Assembly (NCBI GenBank): GCA_023411615.1
Contig: JAEYOR010000021.1
Coordinates: 1 to 64,000 of the forward strand
Direction of reading: 5' to 3'
Length of the DNA: 64,000 nucleotides
Source: Actinomycetes bacterium
Lineage (GTDB): Bacteria > Actinomycetota > Actinomycetes > Actinomycetales > Demequinaceae
Below are positions 8,150 through 16,202 of the stretch, piece after piece (the first letter of the stretch is position 1; each line of letters begins with the position of its first letter). A model generated the notes under the pieces. It saw only the letters and a program-made list of their open reading frames with translations, searched no databases and was not told the DNA's origin. Both the position numbers and the translations under genes were made by a program.

Positions 8150-9835
8150 ATGCATGAACGCGCCGGCACAGTTGCACAACCTGCTGACCTCATTGACGTC
8201 GACGCCCTGCTGGGCGCCTACTTCGATCGTGTCCCGGATCCGAATGTCGCCGAGCAGCGCGTCGCCTTCGGCACGTCCGGTCACCGCGGTTCCTCGTTCG
8301 ATACCGCCTTCAACGAGGCACACATCGTCGCAACGACCGCAGCGATCGTCGACTACCGCCGTTCGCAGGGCATCGCAGGGCCACTCTTCATGGGCAAGGA
8401 CACGCACGCCCTCTCTGGTCCCGCACATGACACGGCACTGGAAGTGCTCGCGGCCGCCGGGGTGGAGGTGCGCATCGATGCACGGGACGGCTTCACACCG
8501 ACACCTGCGGTATCGCTCGCCATCCTCGTAGCCAATGGGGCCGCCGAGGACTCTGGCCTGCGCACGTCTGGCTCACGGCTAGCTGACGGCATCGTCATCA
8601 CGCCGAGCCACAACCCGCCACGTGACGGCGGCTTCAAGTACAACCCGCCCCACGGAGGCCCCGCCGATACCGACGCGACGAGCTGGATTGCGGCACGGGC
8701 AAACGAGCTGCTCGTGGGCGGAGCGTGGAAGCAGGTGCCGCGCGTCCAACTTGCCAAAGCGAAAGCGGCGGACACGACTCAAGGATTCGATTTCCTCTCG
8801 CTCTATCTGGAGCACCTGCCGAGCGTCATCGATCTCGACGCCATCCGCACCGCTGGCGTTCGCATTGGCGCTGACCCGCTCGGCGGCGCTGCTGTCGACT
8901 ATTGGGGCGCAATCGGGGAGGAGTTTGGCCTCAGTCTCACCGTGGTCAATCCCACGGTGGACCCGCGTTGGGCATTCATGACACTCGACTGGGACGGCAA
9001 GATCCGCATGGACTGCTCATCGGCCTACGCGATGGCCAGCCTGCGCAATGTGATGGCTGGAGCGTCGGCGCCGTACGACATCGCCACCGGCAACGACGCC
9101 GACTCGGACCGCCACGGCATCGTCACACCCGACGCGGGCCTCATGAACCCCAACCACTACCTCGCCGCCGCCATTGCGTACCTCTATGGAGGGGCCCGTC
9201 CTGAATGGCCGGCACGTGCCAAGATCGGCAAGACGCTCGTGTCGAGCTCGCTCATCGACCGCGTCGGCGCCGAGATCGGCCGCACGGTCGTGGAAGTGCC
9301 CGTGGGATTCAAATGGTTTGTCCCCGGACTCATCAGCGGCGACATTGCTTTCGGAGGAGAGGAGTCCGCCGGGGCGTCGTTCTTGCGTCGCGATGGACGC
9401 GTGTGGAGCACTGACAAGGACGGCATCATCCTTGCCCTCCTCGCCTCGGAGATCACCGCGACCACAAAGGCTTCACCCTCTGAACTTCACCGCAGCCTTA
9501 CCAACCGTCTCGGCGAGTCCTGGTACGCGCGCGTCGACGCCGCGGCCACTCCTGACGAGAAAACACGACTTGGTGCGCTCAGCCCGTCACGGGTCACAGC
9601 CGCTGAGCTTGCGGGGGCGCCGATTATCGACAAATTGACCACCGCACCTGGAAATGGTGCCAAGATTGGGGGCTTAAAGGTCACCGCCTCGGATGCCTGG
9701 TTTGCCGCTCGGCCTTCCGGGACGGAAGACGTTTACAAGATTTACGCGGAGTCGTTCATATCCGAAGCCCATTTGGGCGAGGTGCAGACCGCCGCGAAGA
9801 ACGTCGTTTCCGGCGCCCTCGCAGGAGACGAGTAA
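8150..9835 (+). CDS. pgm: Phosphoglucomutase (alpha-D-glucose phosphate-specific)
   Basis: This 561-residue cytoplasmic enzyme interconverts glucose-1-phosphate and glucose-6-phosphate. The phosphoserine loop reads VITPSHNPPRDGG (near residue 150), the Mg2+ loop is GNDADSDRHGI, the sugar-binding loop is GGEESAGASFLRRDG, and the C-terminal phosphate site is FAARPSGTEDVYKIY. Glucose-1-phosphate made here is the substrate for RfbA further along the window. CACACT lies 6 nt before the ATG, a weaker form of the leaderless promoter pattern. The lipoprotein array follows after 21 bp. Confidence 0.96.
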   Translation: MHERAGTVAQPADLIDVDALLGAYFDRVPDPNVAEQRVAFGTSGHRGSSFDTAFNEAHIVATTAAIVDYRRSQGIAGPLFMGKDTHALSGPAHDTALEVLAAAGVEVRIDARDGFTPTPAVSLAILVANGAAEDSGLRTSGSRLADGIVITPSHNPPRDGGFKYNPPHGGPADTDATSWIAARANELLVGGAWKQVPRVQLAKAKAADTTQGFDFLSLYLEHLPSVIDLDAIRTAGVRIGADPLGGAAVDYWGAIGEEFGLSLTVVNPTVDPRWAFMTLDWDGKIRMDCSSAYAMASLRNVMAGASAPYDIATGNDADSDRHGIVTPDAGLMNPNHYLAAAIAYLYGGARPEWPARAKIGKTLVSSSLIDRVGAEIGRTVVEVPVGFKWFVPGLISGDIAFGGEESAGASFLRRDGRVWSTDKDGIILALLASEITATTKASPSELHRSLTNRLGESWYARVDAAATPDEKTRLGALSPSRVTAAELAGAPIIDKLTTAPGNGAKIGGLKVTASDAWFAARPSGTEDVYKIYAESFISEAHLGEVQTAAKNVVSGALAGDE

Positions 9836-9856
9836 CCACCGACAAGAGGGGTTCCC

Positions 9857-10753
9857 ATGGGCACACTCATTCGCCGCCGCGCTGCCGCTGCGGCCATCGC
9901 CGTTGTCACAGCACTTGCTTTGGCAGGCTGTGTCAAGCTTGAGGCACAAAACACCTACTACGCAGACGGCACCATCGACATGACGGTGTTGACCGCTCTC
10001 GACAAGAGCCTCGCTGGGGAAGAGGGCATCACCGACGGCGATGCATCCGACCTCACGGCCGAGATGGAAGCCGACCCCGAGTTCCAGGCCCTCAAGGAGC
10101 AGCTTGGCGGCAAGTTGACCCTTGAGCCGTACGACCAGGACAACATGGTCGGGTTCCGCCTCACCGTCAAGGGTGCTACTCCCGAGGAGATCGCCCAGCT
10201 CAATGAGTCCCAAGGCGAAGCCGAGGGCAACACGACCGTTGTCATCGCAGACGGCAAGATCACCGTGACTGTTGAGGGCGCGACCGCTGGCACCGGCGCC
10301 CTCGGTGACTCTGGCGACCTCAGTGAGATGGGTATCGACGAGTCGATGTTCGACGACATCTTTGACATCAGCGTGCGCCACACGTTCCCCGGCCCCGTCG
10401 AGTCGACCACCATCGGCAAGGTCGACCCTGACGACCCGAACACCGTGGTGATCACCTCCTACTCGGAGCTCACCGGTGCAGGCAGCTACACGATCGTCGC
10501 CAAGACCGGCGGCGGCTCCGGCTCCGGCCTGCCGTGGCTCATCATCGGCATCATCGCGCTGGTTGTTGTCGCGGTGGCCGTTGTCGTGATCGTGCTGGTC
10601 ACCCGTCGCAAGGCCGCGGCGCCGGCGGCGGCCGTTCCGGGAATCAGCGAGGGCGATGTTCCGCCGCCTCCCGCTCCTCCGGCTCCCCCGGCCCCCCCGG
10701 CTCCCCCGGCTCCCCCGGCTCCCCCGGCTCCCCCGGCCCCCCCGGCCCCGTAG
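9857..10753 (+). CDS. LppM-type lipoprotein 1, with C-terminal membrane helix and Pro-rich tail
   Basis: This 298-residue protein has a type II signal peptide with lipobox LALAGC (Cys near residue 24), so it is lipid-anchored outside the membrane. The body resembles the actinobacterial LppM/DUF3153 family: YADGTIDMTVLTALD early and RHTFPGPVESTTIGK late. A membrane helix (about residues 218-240) is followed by basic residues and a tail of Pro-Pro-Ala repeats, which should be cytoplasmic. A good AAGAGGGG ribosome site precedes the ATG. It is the first of four adjacent homologues and is closed by a strong terminator. The function is unknown. Confidence 0.8.
   Translation: MGTLIRRRAAAAAIAVVTALALAGCVKLEAQNTYYADGTIDMTVLTALDKSLAGEEGITDGDASDLTAEMEADPEFQALKEQLGGKLTLEPYDQDNMVGFRLTVKGATPEEIAQLNESQGEAEGNTTVVIADGKITVTVEGATAGTGALGDSGDLSEMGIDESMFDDIFDISVRHTFPGPVESTTIGKVDPDDPNTVVITSYSELTGAGSYTIVAKTGGGSGSGLPWLIIGIIALVVVAVAVVVIVLVTRRKAAAPAAAVPGISEGDVPPPPAPPAPPAPPAPPAPPAPPAPPAPPAP
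10675..10750 (+). repeat. Tandem 9-nt repeat encoding Pro-Pro-Ala units
   Basis: About eight copies of a GCTCCCCCG-type 9-mer (with GCC/GCT variation) encode the Pro-Pro-Ala tail at the 3' end of the first LppM-type gene. The array is in frame and ends just before the TAG. Copy number is likely to vary between strains. Confidence 0.85.
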
Positions 10754-10771
10754 GACATCTCCCGCATGCAC

Positions 10772-10806
10772 AAGAGGCCCGTGTCGCTCAAGACACGGGC
10801 CTCTTT
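10772..10806 (+). terminator. Strong intrinsic terminator after LppM-type lipoprotein 1
   Basis: A perfect 14-bp stem (AAGAGGCCCGTGTC paired with its complement) encloses a 6-nt loop and ends in a short T run. It separates the first lipoprotein gene from the next three. Confidence 0.85.
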
Positions 10807-10824
10807 GCATGCGACCGTTGCGAT

Positions 10825-11520
10825 ATGAGTTTTCGGCGTCGTCTTGGTGGGCTCTTTGTCGGCGTCCTTGCCGCTCTCGCAGCAACCGGCTGCATCCGCT
10901 TCAACGCGGACGTCATCCTCAACGAGGACAACACGGTGTCCGGCATCTTTGTGGTCGCGGTCAAGACTGGCGCTGGCGCTGACTACGGAATGAGTGACCG
11001 TGAGTTCGCGGAAGCAATGTGGGAGGAGTCTCCGCGCGCCGCGACAGTCGGTGACACAAGGATCAGCGACTACTCCGACGGAGGCTACACAGGCATCACC
11101 GTCCACTTCTCGGAGGTGCCCATTGAGACCTTCGCTCCCACCGCTGAGACGTGGGGCGTCACGCGCGATGGCGATGACTTCGTGGTGTCCGGGCCATCGG
11201 AGGCCGCGTCGCCCACCACGGACGACGCGGGGGACGGCAACGGCGGCGCGTTCACCGGTGGCATTGACGAGTTGACCGACGCCCAGGTGATGCTGTCGGT
11301 GACGTTCCCGGGCGACATCAAGCAGGCAAACGGCACGGTCAAGGGGCGCACGGTGACGTGGGACCTTCAACGCGGTCCCGAAGAACTGTCCGCGCGAGGT
11401 TCCGCGGTGGCACCCTCCGATCCCGCGGTTGCTGTCGCGTATGTCGTGTGCGGATTCTTGGCGGTGGGCGGCGTGGGTTACGTGTTGGCGGGCCGACGCA
11501 CTCGGGCGCGGGTGGCGTGA
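10825..11520 (+). CDS. LppM-type lipoprotein 2
   Basis: This 231-residue lipoprotein begins MSFRRRLGGLFVGVLAAL and has the lipobox LAATGC (Cys at residue 21). Residues after it (IRFNADVILNEDNTVSGIFVVAV) align by eye with the other three members. The conserved core SVTFPGDIKQANGTVKGRTVTWDL lies at residues 155-180, and a C-terminal membrane helix plus RRTRARVA tail follows. The start is chosen for its signal peptide; longer in-frame versions read through the terminator. GACCGT lies 6 nt before the ATG, a possible leaderless promoter. The function is unknown. Confidence 0.78.
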   Translation: MSFRRRLGGLFVGVLAALAATGCIRFNADVILNEDNTVSGIFVVAVKTGAGADYGMSDREFAEAMWEESPRAATVGDTRISDYSDGGYTGITVHFSEVPIETFAPTAETWGVTRDGDDFVVSGPSEAASPTTDDAGDGNGGAFTGGIDELTDAQVMLSVTFPGDIKQANGTVKGRTVTWDLQRGPEELSARGSAVAPSDPAVAVAYVVCGFLAVGGVGYVLAGRRTRARVA

Positions 11521-11532
11521 GAAGGTACACGT

Positions 11533-12231
11533 ATGCGCACAGTGACGCGTGTGGTGCTGGTCGCCGCTCTTGCGGCCCTCACACTCGCGGGCTGTGTCCG
11601 ATATGAAGCGAACCTCACGCTCGGCGATGACAACACCGCGTCCGGCGAGGTTGTGCTCGCTGTGTCGACCGCAGCCAAGGATCGGCTCGGTGCAGCCAGC
11701 GATGCGGAAGCCTTCGAGGCTGTGTTCGGCGAGGTCACCTTTGGCGACGCCTTCGAGATGACGCCGTACGCGGATGGCGATTATGTGGGCGAGCGCTACG
11801 CCTTCGAGTCCGTTCCCTTCGATGAACTCGGCACCTTCGGCGGCCTATTCACTGTGTCGCGAGAGGGGGACACGATCGTCGTCGCAGGATTGGAAGCGCC
11901 CGGCAGTGATGCCGACGCGGATTCCCTTCCCGATGCAACCGATGCGACGTTGCGCATTGAGTTTCCGGGCCCTGTCACTCAGCACAACGGCGCGCTCGAT
12001 GGCAACACTGTCACGTGGGACCTCATGACGCAGACTGAGCCGATTGCGGCTCAAGCGAATGCGCCAGGGGACGACGGCCTCAAGCAGGCACTCATTGGTG
12101 GCCTCATTGCCGCCGCCTCGGTGACCGTGCTCGCTGCGGTCATCATCCTGATCCAACGGCGGCGGATCGCGAACGCTCGCGAGGCGTCGTCGGCCACTGA
12201 ACCGACATCCTCGCGTGAGGACGATCTCTAG
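11533..12231 (+). CDS. LppM-type lipoprotein 3
   Basis: This 232-residue lipoprotein has the lipobox LTLAGC (Cys at residue 21) followed by VRYEANLTLGDDNTASGEVVLAV. The core RIEFPGPVTQHNGALDGNTVTWDL is the clearest LppM signature in the array. One membrane helix (about residues 185-208) and an IQRRR stop-transfer end the protein. It starts 12 bp after the previous stop with a GAGAAGG ribosome site, so it is co-transcribed. It resembles its neighbours closely enough to suggest tandem duplication. The function is unknown. Confidence 0.8.
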   Translation: MRTVTRVVLVAALAALTLAGCVRYEANLTLGDDNTASGEVVLAVSTAAKDRLGAASDAEAFEAVFGEVTFGDAFEMTPYADGDYVGERYAFESVPFDELGTFGGLFTVSREGDTIVVAGLEAPGSDADADSLPDATDATLRIEFPGPVTQHNGALDGNTVTWDLMTQTEPIAAQANAPGDDGLKQALIGGLIAAASVTVLAAVIILIQRRRIANAREASSATEPTSSREDDL

Positions 12232-12241
12232 GACGGACGCT

Positions 12242-13051
12242 ATGGCGACACATTTCCGGCGCGTGCTTGCAGTGCTCATGGCGATTGGCCTCGCAACCGG
12301 TTGTGCGCGCGTCACGTCACATCACTCGTTCTCTGACCACAACACGATCACACAGGACACGGTGGTCGCCTTCACTCCGCAAGCGGCGGAGGCAATCGGT
12401 GTTGATCTCAATGACCTCACGGCGGCCACCATCGTGGAGAGCACAGCTGGAGTGATGCCAGGAGTCGATCCAAGCAAGGTGACGATCGAGGACTTTGTGG
12501 ATGGAGACCTTCGTGGCATTCACGTTGTGGCGCGCGATCTCACCCTGGATGAGTTCAATGCGGCAGCGTCCCTGAGCGCTGAAGGCGTCGCACCTGGCGT
12601 CGGCACGCCGATGTCAGTGGTTCGCGAGGGCGATACGTACGTCGTCACCATTCCCGCCGATGAGGCTCGCGACATCTCTGGGATGCGCGGGGCGTCCTCA
12701 GTGGGCGCGATCGCCAGTGCCGTGACCTTTGAATTGCGCTTCACCTTCCCTGGTCCCGTGAAATCGGCTTCTGTGGGGCAGGTCAATGGCAAGACAGTTG
12801 TCATCGGACTCGAGGATCTGCTCAATCCTGACGAGATTGTCATTCGCGGCCAGGCCACCGATGGCATCGCGTGGGGACCGATATTGCGGTGGGCGGGACT
12901 CATTGGGATTGGCATTGTCATTGTTGGCGGAGCGACGTTATTGGTGTGGCAGGACAAGCGGCGACAGCGCATCACGGGTCTCGACCCCATCCCCGACACA
13001 GACACAGAAACAGCCACAGACGCCGATACCGACGCAGACGCCGCCCGGTAG
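12242..13051 (+). CDS. LppM-type lipoprotein 4, the most divergent member, with an acidic tail
   Basis: This 269-residue lipoprotein has the lipobox LATGC followed by ARVTSHHSFSDHNTITQDTVVAF. The conserved LRFTFPGPVKSASVGQVNGKTVV block is present but the usual VTW ending is lost. A membrane helix (about residues 212-235) precedes a cytoplasmic tail of Thr/Asp/Ala, the opposite character to the Pro-rich tail of member 1. The ATG at 12242 has an AGGACGG ribosome site 10 bp after the previous stop. It is the last gene of the three-gene run. The function is unknown. Confidence 0.75.
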   Translation: MATHFRRVLAVLMAIGLATGCARVTSHHSFSDHNTITQDTVVAFTPQAAEAIGVDLNDLTAATIVESTAGVMPGVDPSKVTIEDFVDGDLRGIHVVARDLTLDEFNAAASLSAEGVAPGVGTPMSVVREGDTYVVTIPADEARDISGMRGASSVGAIASAVTFELRFTFPGPVKSASVGQVNGKTVVIGLEDLLNPDEIVIRGQATDGIAWGPILRWAGLIGIGIVIVGGATLLVWQDKRRQRITGLDPIPDTDTETATDADTDADAAR

Positions 13052-13110
13052 GCCGAGCCCCCGCGAGACGGTGACATGAGCACCCGTCGCGCGGTGAGAC
13101 CATTGCAAGC

Positions 13111-14346
13111 GTGTACAAGCCCTATCGCGCCATTTTGAGCCGCCCCGGCGCGGCCAACTTTGCGTTCGCCGGCCTCCTTGCCCGGCTGCCCATTTCTACC
13201 TTCAACCTGTCGGTGATTCTGCTCGTGCAGATTCAATACGGGCAATGGGAGATCGCAGGGCGTGTTGCTGCGGTGGGTGTCATTGTGTGGGCCTTGCAAA
13301 CGATGCCGACGGCGCGATGGGTTGACCGTTCAGGTCAACGCCGCATGATTCCGCTCACGATTCTCTTTGTCATTGGCGTGGCTATTGTCGCCTTCACGGC
13401 GATGACGCGCGGTCCCGAATGGATGCTCTGGCTCGGCGTCGCCGTGGGCTCCTTTACCGGCCCTCTCGGCGCGCTCACTCGTGCCCGGTGGTCGCACATC
13501 CTCGATGACGATGACGATATTCACACCGCCTTCTCCCTTGAGGGTGCCCTCGACGAGGTGCTGTTTGTCGCGGGCCCCGCGCTCGTCACGTGGCTGGCCT
13601 ACGCAGTTCATCCAGCGTCGGGCCTCATCCTTGCCACTGCCGGCATGGTGACCGGTATCACGCTCTTGCTCGCTCGCACCGACACGGAACCTCCGCCGTC
13701 ACGCGGGACGGGGGTCGCCGGCCTTGGCCTGCGGGTTCCAGCCGCTCTTGTCGCGGTGGCGTTGAGCGCCGTCGCTCTCGGTGCGATGTTTGGGGCCTTT
13801 GACATCTCCACGGTCGCCTTTGCCGCCAAAGCCGGCCACGAGGATTGGGGCGGTGCTGTGCTCGGCATCATCTCTGCGGGCTCCTTTGTGGGTGGCCTGA
13901 TCTTTGGTGCTCGCCGATGGCGCACTCCGCTGTGGGGACGCTTTGTCATCACGGCCGTGCTTCTCGGCGTTGGCTTCACCACCGTGTCGTTCATGCCAAC
14001 ACTGCTTGCGTACACCGCCGTGGGCTTTGTCGCGGGGATGGCGATTGCGCCCGTGCTGACATCCCAGGACTCCGTTATCCAGCGTCTCGTCAAGCAGTCG
14101 CAGCTTATTGAAGGGATGGCCTGGTTGCGAGTGGGCCTCGGCATCGGCGTGGCATTTGGAAGTTGGTACGCCGGTCGACTCATCGACGCAGGAGGTCACC
14201 GTTCTGGCTTGTGGCTCATGGCCGCTGCCGCAATTGGCGTCGCCGTGCTCGCCCTGGCGGGCAGTTGGTGGGTGCGGCGCGACACTTTGAGGGCACGCCC
14301 AGGAGTGACGGGCGAAGTGGCCGTCCCGGGCGCCAGCACGCATTAG
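13111..14346 (+). CDS. Major facilitator superfamily transporter
   Basis: This 411-residue membrane protein has about twelve hydrophobic helices with the MFS loop motif RWVDRSGQRRMIPL between helices 2 and 3. The start VYKPYRAILSRPGAANFAFAGLLARLPISTF resembles actinobacterial MFS proteins annotated as drug or metabolite exporters, but the substrate cannot be read from sequence. The GTG start follows a GGTGAGA-like ribosome site. The next gene's promoter overlaps its stop codon (TAG of TAGGTT). Confidence 0.85.
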   Translation: MYKPYRAILSRPGAANFAFAGLLARLPISTFNLSVILLVQIQYGQWEIAGRVAAVGVIVWALQTMPTARWVDRSGQRRMIPLTILFVIGVAIVAFTAMTRGPEWMLWLGVAVGSFTGPLGALTRARWSHILDDDDDIHTAFSLEGALDEVLFVAGPALVTWLAYAVHPASGLILATAGMVTGITLLLARTDTEPPPSRGTGVAGLGLRVPAALVAVALSAVALGAMFGAFDISTVAFAAKAGHEDWGGAVLGIISAGSFVGGLIFGARRWRTPLWGRFVITAVLLGVGFTTVSFMPTLLAYTAVGFVAGMAIAPVLTSQDSVIQRLVKQSQLIEGMAWLRVGLGIGVAFGSWYAGRLIDAGGHRSGLWLMAAAAIGVAVLALAGSWWVRRDTLRARPGVTGEVAVPGASTH

Positions 14347-14349
14347 GTT
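14344..14349 (+). promoter_or_regulatory. -10 element for a leaderless ATP-grasp gene
   Basis: TAGGTT overlaps the stop codon of the MFS gene and is followed by 6 nt (TACCGC) and the ATG at 14356. The downstream gene can therefore be transcribed on its own without a leader. Confidence 0.55.
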
Positions 14350-14355
14350 TACCGC

Positions 14356-15237
14356 ATGACTCGCATTGCGCTTGCCACGGCGGTGGCGATGGACGCGGCC
14401 GACGCTGACGAAGAGCTCCTCATGGAGCACCTTCCCGATGCCGAACTTGCGGCGTGGGATGACCCACACGTCGACTGGTCGCGCTTTGACATCGTCATCC
14501 TGCGATCTACGTGGAACTACACCGATCATCTCGACGAGTTTCTCGAATGGATCGATCGCGTGAGCGCGGTCACGCGGCTCGTCAACCCCGCATCGGTGGT
14601 GCGCTGGAACACGGACAAGCGCTACCTCGGCCAACTCGCGGCAGCGGGCATCCGCGTAGTCCCGACGGTGTACGTCGAGCCAGGCGATGAAATTCCGGCC
14701 GACGCTCTCACCGGGCATGTGGTCGTCAAGCCAACGGTGGGCGCTGGGTCAAAGGGCGCCGCTCTGTTCCGGGACGACGCTGCGGCCGCCGAGGCTCACC
14801 TTCGCAGCCTTCACCGCGATGGCCGGGTGGCGATGGTCCAGCCATATCTGGACGGTGTCGACACCGCGGGCGAGACAGCACTCATCTACGTAGGCGGCGC
14901 GTTCTCACATGCGGCGCGCAAAGCCGCAATCCTGTCCAAAGAGATGAGTTGGAGCACAGGGCTTTACGCGGACGAGAAGGTGGTGCCCACCACAGCGTCG
15001 GCCCAAGAGCGCGACATTGCGGACCGAATTGTCGCGGCGCTCGCCACGCTCGTGCCGGGCGGGGCGGATATCGCGTATGCCCGTGTCGACTTGCTTCCCA
15101 CCCCTGACGGTCCCGTGTTGTTGGAACTTGAGCTCACGGAACCCTCCTTGTTCTTGGCATGTGAGGCGTCCGCCGCTGAGCGCACTGCCGCGGTCTTCTC
15201 GGCGCTAGCCGCAGGCGAATCGACTGCCTCCGGCTGA
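14356..15237 (+). CDS. ATP-grasp domain protein (glutathione synthetase-like fold)
   Basis: This 293-residue protein has the ATP-grasp layout. A pre-ATP-grasp domain (residues 1-85) contains the RSTWNYTDHLDEF block shared with a family of actinobacterial ligases related to DcsG-type enzymes. The segment VVRWNTDKRYLGQLAAAGIRVVPT begins the central domain. VVKPTVGAGSKGAALF is the ATP-binding loop, and LLELELTEPSLFL carries the metal ligands. Such enzymes join a carboxylate to an amine using ATP; the substrates here are unknown and no biosynthetic cluster surrounds it. Confidence 0.82.
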   Translation: MTRIALATAVAMDAADADEELLMEHLPDAELAAWDDPHVDWSRFDIVILRSTWNYTDHLDEFLEWIDRVSAVTRLVNPASVVRWNTDKRYLGQLAAAGIRVVPTVYVEPGDEIPADALTGHVVVKPTVGAGSKGAALFRDDAAAAEAHLRSLHRDGRVAMVQPYLDGVDTAGETALIYVGGAFSHAARKAAILSKEMSWSTGLYADEKVVPTTASAQERDIADRIVAALATLVPGGADIAYARVDLLPTPDGPVLLELELTEPSLFLACEASAAERTAAVFSALAAGESTASG

Positions 15238-15251
15238 CGCGATGGCAGCGG

Positions 15252-15279
15252 TGCTTGACGCACCGAAAAGGTGCAAGCA
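15252..15279 (+). terminator. Stem-loop after the ATP-grasp gene, possible terminator
   Basis: GCACC-GAAAA-GGTGC forms a tight hairpin extended by TGCTT/AAGCA with a 3-nt bulge. It lacks a T tract, so its terminator role is uncertain. Confidence 0.4.
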
Positions 15280-15325
15280 GGCTTGAACGATCGTGGCAAT
15301 GATTTCTCGAGGAAGGGGCGTGTCA

Positions 15326-15808
15326 ATGCGACGCGAATTCGCTCTTCCTGACGAGCAACCCGTCATCGTCATGACCGAGGAGATCCCGGCGCCATTGGCA
15401 CGTGCCTGGACTGCGAGGTATGAACCGCTCTATGTGGCGCAATGGTGGCGGCCTGTTGGCTATACGAACCCCATCGTCGAGGTCGACCTCGCCGTTGGCG
15501 GACGGTGGCGCGTGGTTCAGCGCGATCCAGAAGGCCACGAGTTCGCGTTTTATGGTCAATTCACCGCAGTGGAGACGCACCACCGAACTGTGCAGACCTT
15601 TGTGTCCGAGTTCTTCCCGGACATCGTCACCGAGATCACTACCGAGTTCGCGCTGACGCCGACGGGCGTGCTGGTGACGACCACTCATGACCTCCGGTCC
15701 GATCGGAACCGCCGTGGCTACATCCGTTTGGGAGGCATTGAGCGGATGGCTGAGCAATCGGATCACTTTGGTCGCTTGCTTCGCCAGCTTCGCTCCCGGA
15801 AGTCCTAA
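15326..15808 (+). CDS. SRPBCC (AHSA1/START-like) domain protein
   Basis: This 160-residue protein is an activator-of-Hsp90-ATPase-homologue-1 type SRPBCC fold, a small hydrophobic-ligand pocket. The blocks VIVMTEEIPAPLARAWTARYEPLYVAQWWRP and VDLAVGGRWRVVQRDPEGHEFAFYGQ are typical. The ATG at 15326 is preferred over an upstream ATG at 15299 because GAGGAAGGGG lies 8 nt before it. These proteins often bind lipids or act on small ligands; no function can be assigned. Confidence 0.82.
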   Translation: MRREFALPDEQPVIVMTEEIPAPLARAWTARYEPLYVAQWWRPVGYTNPIVEVDLAVGGRWRVVQRDPEGHEFAFYGQFTAVETHHRTVQTFVSEFFPDIVTEITTEFALTPTGVLVTTTHDLRSDRNRRGYIRLGGIERMAEQSDHFGRLLRQLRSRKS

Positions 15809-15862
15809 AGCGGTAGAGCGCCGCGCAAGGCGACCCATTAGCGGCGCGAAACGCCGACCGAA

Positions 15863-15878
15863 TGTGACATAGATCACA
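15863..15878. promoter_or_regulatory. CRP/GlxR-type cAMP-receptor binding site
   Basis: The 16-mer TGTGACATAGATCACA is a perfect TGTGA-N6-TCACA palindrome, matching the CRP and actinobacterial GlxR consensus. It sits about 55 bp upstream of the likely transcription start set by TACATT (15914-15919). The arrangement suggests activation of the downstream small ORF. Confidence 0.75.
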
Positions 15879-15913
15879 CACCGTTCACCTAGCGCGTCCC
15901 TAGCGCCCGCCCC

Positions 15914-15919
15914 TACATT
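15914..15919 (+). promoter_or_regulatory. Putative -10 element downstream of the CRP/GlxR site
   Basis: TACATT fits TANNNT. The following TTGTTG-N7-CAACAA inverted repeat covers the expected start point and could be a stem-loop or operator. No convincing -35 is present, as expected for an activator-dependent promoter. Confidence 0.45.
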
Positions 15920-16026
15920 GTTGTCACATCCAACAAACCACCGATGAGGCCGCCCCACCAGGGATCACGGCCGTGCACGCCGCTGCCTGCAATCCGGGCA
16001 CCGACGAAAGGACCCGTCCTCACGCC

Positions 16027-16173
16027 ATGCCCGAGAGCGACATCACTCCCGACAGCCCCGTCTACCCCGTGGTCCGAAAATCAGACCGAGTTGACTCACC
16101 CAGCATCTACGAGTCGTGGCATGACTATGCCTTCTCCGATGATGCCGAGACGCCACCCATCCCCCTCAAGTGA
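16027..16173 (+). CDS. Small acidic hypothetical protein (48 aa) under a CRP/GlxR-type promoter
   Basis: The ATG at 16027 opens a 48-codon frame beginning MPESDITPDSPVYPVVRKSD and ending DDAETPPIPLK. It is acidic and proline-rich with no membrane segment and no recognised domain. A GAAAGGA sequence lies about 13 nt upstream, which is long for a ribosome site. An in-frame GTG at 15973 would give 66 residues. Support comes mainly from the promoter elements 110-160 bp upstream and from a lack of any other gene in the gap. The function is unknown. Confidence 0.5.
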   Translation: MPESDITPDSPVYPVVRKSDRVDSPSIYESWHDYAFSDDAETPPIPLK

Positions 16174-16202
16174 GGCGTCGGCCGCCGTGCCAGACTTGCG
16201 CC

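Noticed and set aside
10675..10750. Short regular repeats that could suggest a CRISPR array
   Set aside because: The units are 9 bp, have no spacers and encode Pro-Pro-Ala in frame with the lipoprotein.
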